64,000 nucleotides of DNA from CBDCTM01 sp965222005 (GCA_965222005.1 OZ244935.1:4836001-4900000), one strand, 5' to 3'; positions 1 to 8,932 are shown, counted from the stretch's first letter. Notes: generated by a model from the letters alone, not told the origin. Translations and numbers: made by a program.

Positions 1-1012
1 TACCGTTGTAAGATTTTAGTTTTATTTTTTCTGATTTTCGACATTCTATGCCTTTTAAAATCGACAATACATAACAAAACGCAGTCACTGCCATCATTAA
101 TTGAGCTTTTAACTTGTCGACCAAATTAAGGTCTTCTAAATTAAATCCATTTGATTTGTTATGATAAAAGAACACTTCAATACTCCATCTTTTTGGAAAA
201 CTAGTTCTAATCCATTCAACATCTGGTTGGTCGGAAATCAAGACCATCCAATTATCATTTTTTCGTTTGCGCTTTGCGGTATTTACAAATACAGTATAAA
301 ACAATAATTCTCCGTTTATAAATACTGCTTCTTGAAAATAGCCCTTTTTATTGATCGAACTGATTATATGATCTTCTAAATAAGGAATTAATACTCCTGT
401 TGATATAGATAATTCTTTCCAGTAATCCTGCCACCTAGCCCTAATTACAAAGGAAAAACCTACTCTTGTCAAAAAACTAAACCATTTTTCTCCAATAAAT
501 TCTCTGTCTCCTAACAAGGTAATTTTAATATCTTGATGAAATTGCCAAACTTTAAAAAATCGTTCGATTAACTCAATTCTTTCTTCCTCAGAAGTGTTAC
601 CTCGTTTGTTATATAATTGCCATAATATTGGAATGAATATACCATTTGGAAGTATTAGGCCGATATAGCAAACATTAATATTTATAACACCAATTTTCCA
701 ATTAGTCCGATCTATTGACATGAAAACTTCACCTTGAAAATCTATGAGGTAAATAATTAATCTTGATATGCCAACACAAAATGCATCAATGTTTTTTATT
801 TTGAAAAATCTGATTAACCTAGTATAGGTTGAATTTATATTTAAATCTTTGCGGCCCAGTATTGATCCAAATTCAGACCTACATTTATATAAACAAACTG
901 TTCTGCATCTAATTATGCATTGACACAGTAATATAAATACTTTTACTACGCAGATTCGGTGTACTGGAAAAAATCGTTTAATTTCACCAACTGGAGGGAG
1001 TTGAGTAATCAT
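1..1012 (-). CDS. IS4-family transposase (3' end beyond window)
   Basis: DDE transposase reading leftward and running off the window start; 337 codons are visible from the ATG at 1012. I translated the minus strand directly. The first catalytic Asp is in SIDRTNWKIG, the second in LLGDREFIGEKW, and the Glu lies in RWSIEVFFYHNKSNGF, which fits the IS4 signature R-x3-E-x6-K (the usual Tyr before it is Phe). The preceding residues resemble the family's N-terminal region. The reading frame is uninterrupted over the visible part, so it may be functional. The DNA is markedly AT-richer than most of the window, consistent with transfer. Terminal inverted repeats could not be fixed; the right end should lie between 1013 and about 1110. 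It sits just upstream of a T9SS-tailed gene that lacks a signal peptide, suggesting it interrupted that gene. Confidence 0.88.
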   Translation of the reverse strand, partial: MITQLPPVGEIKRFFPVHRICVVKVFILLCQCIIRCRTVCLYKCRSEFGSILGRKDLNINSTYTRLIRFFKIKNIDAFCVGISRLIIYLIDFQGEVFMSIDRTNWKIGVININVCYIGLILPNGIFIPILWQLYNKRGNTSEEERIELIERFFKVWQFHQDIKITLLGDREFIGEKWFSFLTRVGFSFVIRARWQDYWKELSISTGVLIPYLEDHIISSINKKGYFQEAVFINGELLFYTVFVNTAKRKRKNDNWMVLISDQPDVEWIRTSFPKRWSIEVFFYHNKSNGFNLEDLNLVDKLKAQLMMAVTAFCYVLSILKGIECRKSEKIKLKSYNG

Positions 1013-1187
1013 AGTATGTATGGGTTTTCGTCGATTCAAACATACAAGATTATTTTACAACTCTCTCTATTTCAATGAACTATAAAAAAGTGTATAGTAA
1101 CTTATAAAAATTCATAATAGTTTTGGTTGTTCATATGAAAGAAATTTTTCTTTTGCCAGCGAAACAGAAATTTGTGTTTTTGACAAA

Positions 1188-2555
1188 ATGCTTAATAGTT
1201 CATTTTTTAAAATTATAACATATATCCCTAATTATCCTTACATTAAGGAAGTAATTACCGGTTGTCAACTTCAAAAATTTTGTGGCCCTTATCATCCAGG
1301 TAAAGTTGTTGCCACCACAGATTTTCAATTTCAATACACCAAAGATGAAGATCCTTGTGGTTCAGGAAATCTGATTTTTTGTGAGGGTGTTGGCATGTGT
1401 AATAATCAATATCAAATTGTTGATGTAGGTATTGATCTATGCGCAGATGATATCATCGCAGATGATGATGGATGTTATGTGGACTGCGGCTGCCTTTTCC
1501 CTGTAGGTTCAGTTGTCAATAGTTCTGGACATGTAATCAATCATCCAATATACGTGAGTGCACGTAAGAAAATAGGAGATTGCACTGATCCACCACCTGA
1601 CTGCTCCATGAACTTCAGGGTTAATCAGGAACTTTGCATTTTAGAATGGTACTGCGAGGAAGACCCTGATGAAATAATTGATTTATCAGAGCCAGGTACT
1701 GATCAATGCAAATTGGAAAGACCTGACGGAAAATACTGGTTGGTAGAGTATTGTTCGTTTAGTGGATGTGAAAGCATCTTAGTGTTGGACTTGGATTACT
1801 CGTCAGAAGATCCAGGATTTGACGACACTCCTGAATGTACCTTTAGCAGCAGCATAACTTTCCTAGAAGATGGAACCGTGGTGTGCCCTGAAATCCCCGA
1901 AGAATGTACACATGCCTTTGGAGAGGATGAAGACTTATGTATAACTTATGTTTATTGCGAAGAAGCACCAGATATAATTATATATGAAACGGATTATTTT
2001 CACGAATGCTGGTATGAGTTTGAAGACGGAGCTGCCTGGAGAATTGGTTATTGCCGACGCAGCTGCAGTCAGTTAGAAATATATGACGAAAATTTTGATC
2101 CATCGGCCCCGGGGAATGAAGATATACCTGAGTGCATGGGCATAGAGATATTGCCTGGTAACATTCTATCTTGCAACCAGGTGCTTATTGGCGATGCGCC
2201 TCCTGATAATAGAATTACTTCGGGGAACAGCGATCAGAAAGGTAATAAGTATTCCCTTGAGCAACATATTATTATCTATCCCAATCCCTTCACCAACAAA
2301 CTGACCGTCCAATTTCCGGACAAGGCTTCCTATCAATCTGGTGAAATATTACTTACTGACGTATTCGGGAAAATAATTACTACAGAAGCTGTTAAATTAG
2401 TTGGTAGTGACAACACGCATGAAATGACGATCGACACGTCTCTACCTTCAGGTTTACCTTCAGGTATTTATCTGCTCATTATCAGCGACGGCAAAGGAAA
2501 CAGGCAGAGCTTTAAGGTAGCACATATTAATTCATCAACACCCGGCAAACAATAA
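1188..2555 (+). CDS. Cys-rich protein with T9SS type A sorting domain, probably 5'-truncated
   Basis: 455 residues from the ATG at 1188. The last 80 or so form a type A T9SS sorting domain (IIIYPNPFTNKL ... GLPSGIYLLIISDGKG ... FKVAHI), which directs export through the outer membrane. The central part has two related Cys-rich repeats (about residues 140-215 and 235-300), each starting with a Cys, containing a YCEE motif and ending in a YC pair. No signal peptide is visible at the start, although a T9SS cargo needs one; the frame stays open upstream only to about 1101. With the IS4 element ending just before it, the gene is best read as the 3' remainder of a longer secreted protein. Function of the repeats is unknown. 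Confidence 0.7.
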   Translation: MLNSSFFKIITYIPNYPYIKEVITGCQLQKFCGPYHPGKVVATTDFQFQYTKDEDPCGSGNLIFCEGVGMCNNQYQIVDVGIDLCADDIIADDDGCYVDCGCLFPVGSVVNSSGHVINHPIYVSARKKIGDCTDPPPDCSMNFRVNQELCILEWYCEEDPDEIIDLSEPGTDQCKLERPDGKYWLVEYCSFSGCESILVLDLDYSSEDPGFDDTPECTFSSSITFLEDGTVVCPEIPEECTHAFGEDEDLCITYVYCEEAPDIIIYETDYFHECWYEFEDGAAWRIGYCRRSCSQLEIYDENFDPSAPGNEDIPECMGIEILPGNILSCNQVLIGDAPPDNRITSGNSDQKGNKYSLEQHIIIYPNPFTNKLTVQFPDKASYQSGEILLTDVFGKIITTEAVKLVGSDNTHEMTIDTSLPSGLPSGIYLLIISDGKGNRQSFKVAHINSSTPGKQ

Positions 2556-2589
2556 GGAAATAATCAACAACACTTTATCAAGGGAAGCG

Positions 2590-3222
2590 CTAAACCGTCA
2601 GTGAGACTCCCTTCACATATTTGGAGCTTTTGGTTTGGCGAAATGGCAGATACTGCCGAATGCGATCTGAGCTGCTTTCCTCTTTTTCATCATACTTCAA
2701 TTCGAGGATTACAGCCGGATCAGAAGCCTGAAAACCTCTGAACAGGAAGGAATTGAGCAAGGAGCAATATTGCAGTTCTGAGTCAACGGTAATTCTGAAT
2801 TTACCATCGGAGGTTCCGTAATAGGAGCGCCGGTAGGCATTGAGCAGTACAGGCTGAAGTGCCGCCATCCACGGCAGTTCGCTTTTCAGCATGTTCAAAT
2901 AGGCCGCCCTGTCGTTCACATCAAAGGCATGCAGTCGGCTTACTTGTTTGCTTCCCAGTTCATTTTTTTTGATCTTAATTTCAAGTCGCGGCGTCTGGAC
3001 TTCGGCCGTATTTTCGCCATACCAACGTATCCGGATTTTCTTGCGCTCGGGGCTTCCAAGCACATTTTCGCGGTAAGCCGTAAATGAAGGTGTGTCAAAA
3101 TAGATATTATTGACCTTTCGATCGGGAAAGATTTTTCGAAAAGAAGCAGGATGCTGCCGAATGGCTTCATGAGCCAGATCGAGGCTAAAATCACCTACAA
3201 AATATTTTCTTTCAAAACGCAT
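2590..3222 (-). CDS. VTC-domain polyphosphate polymerase family protein
   Basis: 210 residues, the usual size for bacterial stand-alone VTC domains. The family folds as a triphosphate-tunnel (CYTH-like) barrel; the yeast member Vtc4 makes polyphosphate from ATP. Tunnel-type charged strands are visible: RFERKY near the N-terminus, NNIYFDTP (about 38-45), RKKIRIRWYG (about 60-69), LEIKIKK (about 80-86), RRSYY (about 130-134), LELKYD (about 172-177) and SKYVKG near the C-terminus. No membrane segment or signal peptide, so cytoplasmic. Bacterial relatives are often next to CotH or DUF4956 genes; here neither is adjacent. Activity as a polymerase rather than a binding domain is inferred. Confidence 0.85.
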   Translation of the reverse strand: MRFERKYFVGDFSLDLAHEAIRQHPASFRKIFPDRKVNNIYFDTPSFTAYRENVLGSPERKKIRIRWYGENTAEVQTPRLEIKIKKNELGSKQVSRLHAFDVNDRAAYLNMLKSELPWMAALQPVLLNAYRRSYYGTSDGKFRITVDSELQYCSLLNSFLFRGFQASDPAVILELKYDEKEESSSDRIRQYLPFRQTKSSKYVKGVSLTV

Positions 3223-3289
3223 AGTCTCCTCTTTTATCAGGCCCCGGCTTAGAGCTTGTATAAGTTTTCATGATTGAGTGAAAGTGAGG

Positions 3290-3373
3290 AAATTTTATTT
3301 TGAACGAGGCAAAAAACACAGGCATACCTATAAGGTACGGCGAGTATTTTTAACGAAGTGCAGAATAAAATTT
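3290..3373. repeat. Dispersed palindromic repeat, copy 1
   Basis: About 84 bp with imperfect terminal inverted repeats (AAATTTTATTTTG at the left, CAGAATAAAATTT at the right) and an inner core containing CGAGGCAAAAAA and GTATTTTTAACGAAGT. A related copy with the same plan lies at 30254-30334. Both are intergenic. It resembles a REP/MITE-like structured repeat. Confidence 0.55.
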
Positions 3374-3444
3374 GCCACTTGTAGCCGATTAATGAGAATT
3401 TAAACATGAACTGTGTTAAAAAGCAAGCAAAAAAGTGATAAAAA

Positions 3445-4437
3445 TTAGGTTGATTTAAATTTTAGATAATATAGATTATCAAATGGTTTTTGCTTTTTAA
3501 CGCAAGCAAAAACTTGTTTGACTAATTTATGCATAACAGCAACGGCAGCTACTTTGTGTGATTTACCTTTGTTTCTAAGCCGTTGATAAAGTTCTTTACA
3601 AGCCTGGTTAAACCTTATAGCACTTCTGGCACACATGTAGAGTAGACTACGCACATAAGGTGCTCCCATTTTAGTAATCCTTCCTTTTTTTCTAACGGAA
3701 GAACCGGAATAATGAGAGTTAGGGGTAAGGCCGAAGAATTTCGAAAGCTGATTAGCAGTTTCGAAATGTTCAAATCCATTGGCAGTCAACAACATTGCAT
3801 GAGCAGTTGTTGCTCCAATTCCAACAACGGAACAAGCTAATTTTTTGCTGTTGTGATAATCTTCATCTTCCTCCAGATCCGCCAGTTGTTGCTCCAATTT
3901 TTGGATTTGGTTGTCCACCATTTCCAAAGTTTGTTCGTAGGCCTGACGTGCGATTTGCTCTACGATGGGTAGTTGGTCTATGGCATGCAACTGGTTTTTT
4001 AGCATTTGCCGCTGCTTCATCATCGCATTGTGCGCCGTTTGAAGTTGTCGTCTTTTTTGTCGATTAACTGGTGGCATTTGGTATAATTTTAAATCAAGAT
4101 GGAGTCCCATCATCGCTAAACAATAAGCTGCTTGGTCATCCGTCTTATTACTAACACCCATTGCCTCCATAAAGGATTTACTCTTAAACGGACTAACTAC
4201 TGCAACAGGAATATTATGCTGGTTAAGCAAATATACTAATGTTGTACTATAAGTCCCGGTAGCCTCAACTACACAAAGGGAAGTATCAGCTTTTAAGGTT
4301 TTTATCCAAGGCTCTATCGAATTTGGTAGATTTTCAATCTGCGATTTCTCTTTTGAAAGCGTAGTCGAATTTAAAGTTAAAATATCAAGAGTATCTTTAC
4401 TTACATCGATACCATAAATGTGTGTGAAAGAAGACAT
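3445..4437 (-). CDS. IS110-family transposase
   Basis: 330 residues, close to the usual 320-400 for the family. The N-terminal RuvC-like DEDD domain starts with YGIDVSKD (Asp11), has VVEATGTY (Glu58) and NKTDDQAA (Asp100/101). In most family members the last motif is KTDxxDA; here the position of the fourth Asp appears to be Ala (KTDDQAA), so either Asp101 substitutes or activity is reduced. A coiled region (about 120-195) precedes the C-terminal Transposase_20 domain, with the GIG motif (VVGIGATTA) and SGSSVRKKGRITKMG, which should hold the nucleophilic Ser. IS110 enzymes recombine DNA guided by a bridge RNA encoded in the element. The frame is intact. Confidence 0.93.
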   Translation of the reverse strand: MSSFTHIYGIDVSKDTLDILTLNSTTLSKEKSQIENLPNSIEPWIKTLKADTSLCVVEATGTYSTTLVYLLNQHNIPVAVVSPFKSKSFMEAMGVSNKTDDQAAYCLAMMGLHLDLKLYQMPPVNRQKRRQLQTAHNAMMKQRQMLKNQLHAIDQLPIVEQIARQAYEQTLEMVDNQIQKLEQQLADLEEDEDYHNSKKLACSVVGIGATTAHAMLLTANGFEHFETANQLSKFFGLTPNSHYSGSSVRKKGRITKMGAPYVRSLLYMCARSAIRFNQACKELYQRLRNKGKSHKVAAVAVMHKLVKQVFACVKKQKPFDNLYYLKFKST

Positions 4438-4670
4438 AATGAAAGTGTTTTGAAATAAAAAGAGTCTTTAAATTAGGATCTACATCGTTACGCGAACTTT
4501 TTGGTAGTATTAAACTTACCAGGTTCATTGAACTGTCCGATCTTTGTTAAGAGTACAGTATGCCTGCAACATGTTTAACGGCATCATGTGCCACGCTCTA
4601 ATCGCTTTAGACATACTGTGTAACTCAATTTATTTGATTTCTTTCACTTTTTTGTTTATTTCATCAATGT
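4438..4670 (-). ncRNA. Candidate IS110 bridge RNA region
   Basis: This non-coding stretch lies 5' of the transposase, where IS110-group elements encode their bridge RNA. It has nested complementary arms: an outer stem ACAGTATG (4555-4562) with CATACTGT (4612-4619), and an inner stem GCAACATG (4566-4573) with CATGTGC (4585-4591), one base bulged. Length and position fit a bridge RNA, but guide loops were not identified because target and donor junctions are unknown. Confidence 0.35.
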
Positions 4671-4679
4671 ACGATGCTC

Positions 4680-5825
4680 TTACTGCAAATCTACATTCTC
4701 AACGATCTCCAAACCATAGCCGACCAGCCCAATGCGGCGGCGCGGATGATTGGTCAGCAAGCGTAAGCGAGACACGCCCAAATCGCGCAGTATCTGGGCA
4801 CCCACACCAAAGTCGCGCTGTTCGGCAGCAACGGGTCCAGCTGCATGTGGATTCGAACGATCTTTGTATAAATTGAGTTTTTGCAGAATGGCATTTCCCT
4901 TTTCGCCGTGGCGCATGCACAGCAAAAGGCCTTTTCCCTCCTGTGCGATTATCTTCAGGCATTGCTCCAGTTGGTTGGCATGTCCTTCAAACAAAACCCC
5001 CAGAATATCGCCGGTTTGGCTGGTGGAATGAACCCTTACCAGTATAGCCTCATCGGGTTCCCACTCCCCCATTTTGATCGCCAAATGGGTATCGCCGGTC
5101 GTGCTTTGGGTGTACGCAATCACCTCAAATCTGCCATAGAGCGTATCCATTTCTACTGAAATTTCCCGCTTTACAATGCGCTCAGTGCGCATGCGATAGG
5201 CCACCAAGTCGTCAATGGAGATAATCTTCAAATCGTGCTGTCGGGCAATTTCTTTGAGCTGCGGCAGGCGGGCCATGGTACCATCTTCATTGAGAATTTC
5301 TACCAAAACCCCGGCTGGATAATAGCCGGCCAGGCGAGCCAGATCAATTGTAGCTTCGGTATGGCCGGTACGACGGAGTACGCCACCCGTTTTGGCGCGT
5401 AGGGGGAAAATATGGCCGGGCCTGGCAAAATCGGAAGGCTTGGTATTGGGATCGATCAGGGCACGGATACCTTTGGCGCGATCGTGTGCCGAGATGCCTG
5501 TGGTGCAGCCCTGCCCGATGAGATCGACAGAAACTGTAAAGGCAGTTTCATGCAAAGCGGTATTGTCGGGTACCATCATGTGAAGCCCCAGCTCATCGGC
5601 CCGTTTCTCATCAATGGGAGCGCAAATCAAACCTCTACCATGAGTAGCCATAAAGTTGATAATTTCGGGAGTGATACACTCGGCAGCGCAGATAAAGTCG
5701 CCCTCATTTTCGCGATCTTCATCATCCACCACAATCACCACCTTCCCCGCTTTGATATCCTCAATGGCTTCTTCGATAGAATTGAGCTGTATCATCTCAC
5801 TGACGCTTTGGGGGTTGCCATACAT
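4680..5825 (-). CDS. ribB: 3,4-dihydroxy-2-butanone 4-phosphate synthase with degenerate GTP cyclohydrolase II domain
   Basis: 381 residues. The N-terminal half (to about 215) is an intact RibB domain of riboflavin synthesis, making dihydroxybutanone phosphate from ribulose 5-phosphate: VVDDEDRENEGDF, the FARPGHIFPLRA segment and GHTEATIDLARLAG are all present. The C-terminal half aligns with RibA (VRVHSTSQTGD, RLLTNHPRR, GLEIVE), but the zinc cysteines (HSECLTGD ... RCDCG in E. coli RibA) are replaced (HSTSQTGD ... FEGHA) and the QEGRNIGL segment reads HGEKGNAI. So the second activity is probably lost and another RibA is expected elsewhere. The start at 5825 overlaps the upstream glycosyltransferase by 29 bp; Met11 (5795) would remove the overlap. 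An IS110 element lies directly after the stop. Confidence 0.9.
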   Translation of the reverse strand: MYGNPQSVSEMIQLNSIEEAIEDIKAGKVVIVVDDEDRENEGDFICAAECITPEIINFMATHGRGLICAPIDEKRADELGLHMMVPDNTALHETAFTVSVDLIGQGCTTGISAHDRAKGIRALIDPNTKPSDFARPGHIFPLRAKTGGVLRRTGHTEATIDLARLAGYYPAGVLVEILNEDGTMARLPQLKEIARQHDLKIISIDDLVAYRMRTERIVKREISVEMDTLYGRFEVIAYTQSTTGDTHLAIKMGEWEPDEAILVRVHSTSQTGDILGVLFEGHANQLEQCLKIIAQEGKGLLLCMRHGEKGNAILQKLNLYKDRSNPHAAGPVAAEQRDFGVGAQILRDLGVSRLRLLTNHPRRRIGLVGYGLEIVENVDLQ

Positions 5826-6996
5826 TTGTTTTGATTCCTTTTAAATAGTTAAAAAATCCTTCCAGCAATGCTGCATTCATAGCAAAAAAGTAGGTAATAT
5901 TCCGCAGTATAAGCAGATGTATATTCAATTTTTTCAAGCCATAATCGAGTAGCGGAACGCCCACCAATATGGCCAGCTGCAAATACAACAAGTAGTGATA
6001 CCAAAGGTTGCCCTGCCAGGCTAGAGCAGCACTACTGACCAACGCAAATATAATAAAAAAAGGACCCAGCCATCGAAGGACTTTGTGCGAAAGGAAGGCA
6101 AAGCCCAAGGGTTTGAAAGGTTTTTTGAGTAGGTGTTTGAAGGTGGCCAGGTTTTGAAAATTGCCAGCCGAAATGCGTGCCTTACGTCGATATTCCTCCC
6201 AGATATCATGCGGCACAGCCTCATAACAAATTGCCTCCAAGTCATTGATAGCACGCCCCCCCTGCTCAAAGGCCCTCATAGCGATATAAAAATCATCCAC
6301 TAAAAAATTGGGAGGCACCGGCTCAAAATAGTTGGATCGCAACGCATAACAGCCGCCAAAAGGGCCCAGCATGGTCCCCCACAGCTGCCCTTCCAAATGC
6401 TTGATCCTGACCTCCGTTTGCACATATTTGCTCTCCGAGCGAGCGATGCCCCCATCACTTAGTCCCGTATTGACCATATTCGCGTCCACCATAAACATAT
6501 CCTTCGCTTCGAAGTGACGGACCAGCTTTCGCAAAGCCTGAGGAGTGAGCATCACACTGGCATCGGTTAGCAAGTAAATATGCTGCGGGTCGGGTGGGCG
6601 TTGCTGCCGGAGAAGCTCAACCAGCTTATTGATCACTCCCGGCTTGCCCCGGCGCACTTCAAATGGAAAAAAGTGAATATTGGTGTGCTGCTTCGAATAG
6701 CTGGCCAAAATAGAGTTGGTTTGGTCGGAGGAGCAATCCGAACCGATATAGATATCTAGCAATTCGTTGGGATAATCCAGGGCGAGGAGGCTTTGGAGTT
6801 TTTCTTCCATCACAGCCTCCTCATTGTACACGGCCATAACCGCACTGACATGAGGCCATCGGGAAGGCTCGCCAGGTGGTGCAGCGGCCGATTTGCCCAA
6901 AGCAGCCAGGATTCTTAGAATGCCTGGATAAATGAGGTAGGAATGCAGCAAGCATACAACACAAAGCCAGAATATTATTTGCAAAAACAGGCTCAC
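5797..6996 (-). CDS. Membrane glycosyltransferase, family 2
   Basis: 399 residues. An N-terminal membrane helix (about 4-24) is followed by a GT-A domain starting VSAVMAVYNEEAVMEEKL, with LDIYIGSDCSSDQT, the metal-binding region LLTDASVMLTP (about 140-150), a GPFGGCYALR acceptor loop and VDDFYIAMRAFEQGGRA, then the RRKARISAGNFQNL segment typical of processive or polyprenyl-linked GT2 enzymes. The C-terminus has three or four hydrophobic helices (about 300-390). It probably adds sugar to an envelope polysaccharide; the donor is not readable from sequence. It is on the same strand as the GT4 gene upstream (64 bp gap) and overlaps ribB downstream, so the three may be co-transcribed. Confidence 0.9.
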   Translation of the reverse strand: MSLFLQIIFWLCVVCLLHSYLIYPGILRILAALGKSAAAPPGEPSRWPHVSAVMAVYNEEAVMEEKLQSLLALDYPNELLDIYIGSDCSSDQTNSILASYSKQHTNIHFFPFEVRRGKPGVINKLVELLRQQRPPDPQHIYLLTDASVMLTPQALRKLVRHFEAKDMFMVDANMVNTGLSDGGIARSESKYVQTEVRIKHLEGQLWGTMLGPFGGCYALRSNYFEPVPPNFLVDDFYIAMRAFEQGGRAINDLEAICYEAVPHDIWEEYRRKARISAGNFQNLATFKHLLKKPFKPLGFAFLSHKVLRWLGPFFIIFALVSSAALAWQGNLWYHYLLYLQLAILVGVPLLDYGLKKLNIHLLILRNITYFFAMNAALLEGFFNYLKGIKTNVWQPPKRQ

Positions 6997-7060
6997 CAGG
7001 CAGTAAAATGGTTTTGGGCAAAGGTAGGTTTTTCTCCGGGCATGTTTAGGTTAATATTGA

Positions 7061-8269
7061 CTAGCCTGTAGGCAGGAGGGCGGAATAAGCATCAACCAGC
7101 CTGCGGGCCAGCTTCAAATGGTCATAGTGAGTACGGACAAAGCGGCGGGCGTTTTCGCCGATGGTCTTCAACTGACCATTGCTGCTAAAACAGTAGTCGA
7201 TGCATTGTACAAACTCATCAACCGTATCTGCTATCAGTACTTCCTTTTTATTTTCAGCATCAATGCCTTCCAGCCCCAGGCTCGTTGTCAGCACTACTTT
7301 ACCCAGGGCCATGCCTTCCAATATCTTAGCCCGCATCCCACTCCCCGACAGCAAAGGAACTACCATGATCGAGTGGTCATTAATAAACTGGATGGCATCG
7401 GGTATCTCGCCATACACTTTGATATTTGGCTGGTCGATTTTATAAACCCAGTCGGGCGTATTTCTCCCTGCAATATGCAAGCTGAGCGCTGGAAAGCGCA
7501 GCAGCAGCTTGCCCCAAACCTGGTCCAAAAACCATCGCAAGCCTTCCTGATTGGGCATCCAGTCGAGGGAACCGATAAACGATAAGGAGGGATATTTTTG
7601 ATAGGAACGGCCATCCGACGGGTAGGCGGCACGATCAATACCGATAGGCACCACGATACTATTGCTTTTAAAACCAAAGGTTTTAAATTTTTGTTCATCG
7701 CGCCTGGTAATGGGGATCAGTAAGTCGTAACTATTGAGCTGCTTTATTTCAAAGGCTCTGAGCTTTTTGGTAAGATAACGGAGGTACATTTTTCGCCAAA
7801 GCGAGGCTTCATTTTGGCTTATCCTGTCCCAAATTTCATGCTCTATGTTGTGTGCCCGCATCGCCACTATCGCCTTTGAATGCTGACGGATAAGGGGAAT
7901 ATAGGGCGCCAGGTAGAGGGTTTCAAGCTGCACTACATTGAAAGCTTCCTTTTTCAGCAACCGCAGCAGCGCTTCCTGAAAGCGGGTTGATTCAAAGCGA
8001 GCGATGTGATAGGATTTTGGGCTAAAAAGATTGAAAAGGGCATCTTTCCATTTTACCTCCGTGTCCACACTCACCTTATCAATGGAGGTATAATGCTGCA
8101 ACTGGGGCGGATAATCCACGCCTTCAAAGAAGTGCTTTTGGGTGTTCATACTCAGCAGATGGATACTACAGCCCAGCTGCCGAAGCGCCCGACTAAGGCT
8201 CATCATCGCGATGGCTTCTCCATCTTTTACTGGAAAGGGAAATTTTTTGCAGACTTGCAGAATCTTCAT
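7061..8269 (-). CDS. Glycosyltransferase, family 4 (GT-B fold)
   Basis: 402 residues, usual for GT4. The N-terminal acceptor domain starts MKILQVCKKFPFPVKDGEAIA with the short glycine-type loop, continuing through VVQLETLYLAPYIP and MRAHNIEHEIW. The donor domain has LSFIGSLDWMPNQEGLRWFL, LHIAGRN, and the nucleotide-sugar motif PLLSGSGMRAKILEGMALGK (about 310-330), with the Glu in the family's E-x7-E region. No membrane segments, so a cytoplasmic enzyme working at the inner face. The start matches the family and gives no overlap with flanking features. Role in surface glycan or exopolysaccharide assembly is inferred from the GT2 neighbour. Confidence 0.92.
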   Translation of the reverse strand: MKILQVCKKFPFPVKDGEAIAMMSLSRALRQLGCSIHLLSMNTQKHFFEGVDYPPQLQHYTSIDKVSVDTEVKWKDALFNLFSPKSYHIARFESTRFQEALLRLLKKEAFNVVQLETLYLAPYIPLIRQHSKAIVAMRAHNIEHEIWDRISQNEASLWRKMYLRYLTKKLRAFEIKQLNSYDLLIPITRRDEQKFKTFGFKSNSIVVPIGIDRAAYPSDGRSYQKYPSLSFIGSLDWMPNQEGLRWFLDQVWGKLLLRFPALSLHIAGRNTPDWVYKIDQPNIKVYGEIPDAIQFINDHSIMVVPLLSGSGMRAKILEGMALGKVVLTTSLGLEGIDAENKKEVLIADTVDEFVQCIDYCFSSNGQLKTIGENARRFVRTHYDHLKLARRLVDAYSALLPTG

Positions 8270-8289
8270 ACCAAGTATTGTTCAAAACA

Positions 8290-8332
8290 TTTAGAGCTTC
8301 CTACATTGCGATGCAATGTAGGAAGCTCTAAA
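8290..8332. terminator. Perfect 20-bp hairpin between minus-strand genes
   Basis: The 20-nt arm 8290-8309 is exactly complementary to 8313-8332, leaving a 3-nt loop. It lies downstream of the cupin gene and upstream of the GT4 gene, both on the minus strand. Only a weak T-rich stretch follows on that strand, so it could be a terminator or a small palindromic repeat. The rest of 8270-8503 holds no gene that I can see. Confidence 0.45.
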
Positions 8333-8503
8333 TCCTCTTTTCTTTGTGTGGATCATAAGGGCATAGGCATTCGTAAAAACATTCGTAAAAAATGGGTAGG
8401 TTTTTTTAATCGATACCAGCGGATTTAGTGGATTTGCAAAACAGTTGCTCTAAACAAGTGGAGTACAAATATAGCCAAAAATCAGGCATTCCAGTGGCAG
8501 GTT

Positions 8504-8863
8504 TCACAAAATTCGCTCCCCAGCAGCAGTCCAGGCCGGCTCTACAATACACAGAAAAACCAGCTCTTCGGAGCCTTCATTGATCAAATGCTGCTTTGCG
8601 CCTGCTGCTACATAGGCTACATCGCCTTGCTCCAGGCGCTGCCGGGCACCATCTACTACCAAGCTGCCGCGGCCCTTAAGCAGGACATACACCTCGGAGG
8701 CATCCAGCTGGTGAGGCAGCGACGCTTGTCCGACCGGCAAACTGGCATATGCCAGGCTGTATTTGATGGGGATCGGATCATTGGCAGGATGCAATATTTC
8801 CTTGAGGTGGGTGAGATCACCGGCTACAAAAGAGGTCGTTTTATGGATATTTTTGACAAGCAT
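8504..8863 (-). CDS. Cupin-domain protein
   Basis: Small single-domain cupin of about 119 residues. Metal-site motifs are visible in the two conserved cupin boxes: LPHQLDASEVYVLLKGRGSL (box 1, with His and Glu) and GDVAYVAAGAKQHLINEG (box 2, with His). The family binds a metal and is used as a sugar isomerase, dioxygenase or sensor; the specific role is not readable. I chose the ATG at 8863 because relatives start MLxKNI; an ATG at 8890 would add nine residues (MANLYLCRK) with no family support. Transcribed divergently from lolD across about 100 bp. Confidence 0.85.
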   Translation of the reverse strand: MLVKNIHKTTSFVAGDLTHLKEILHPANDPIPIKYSLAYASLPVGQASLPHQLDASEVYVLLKGRGSLVVDGARQRLEQGDVAYVAAGAKQHLINEGSEELVFLCIVEPAWTAAGERIL

Positions 8864-8932
8864 TTTGCGGCAAAGATATAGATTAGCCAAATATCAATGC
8901 GGTGCCGATTATCATTTTCTACTGCGAATAGC

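Larger units (their letters stand above)
3400..4670 (-). mobile_element. IS110-family insertion sequence (ends approximate)
   Basis: Consists of the transposase at 3445-4437 plus about 230 bp of non-coding DNA upstream of it. IS110 elements lack long terminal inverted repeats, so the ends cannot be set by eye; they should lie between 3374 and 3444 on one side and between 4620 and 4679 on the other. The upstream end nearly abuts the stop codon of ribB(A). Confidence 0.6.

Noticed and set aside
4850..4866. GGATTCGAACGATC resembling a reverse tRNA T-loop
   Set aside because: It lies inside ribB coding sequence and no acceptor, D or anticodon stems could be built around it.
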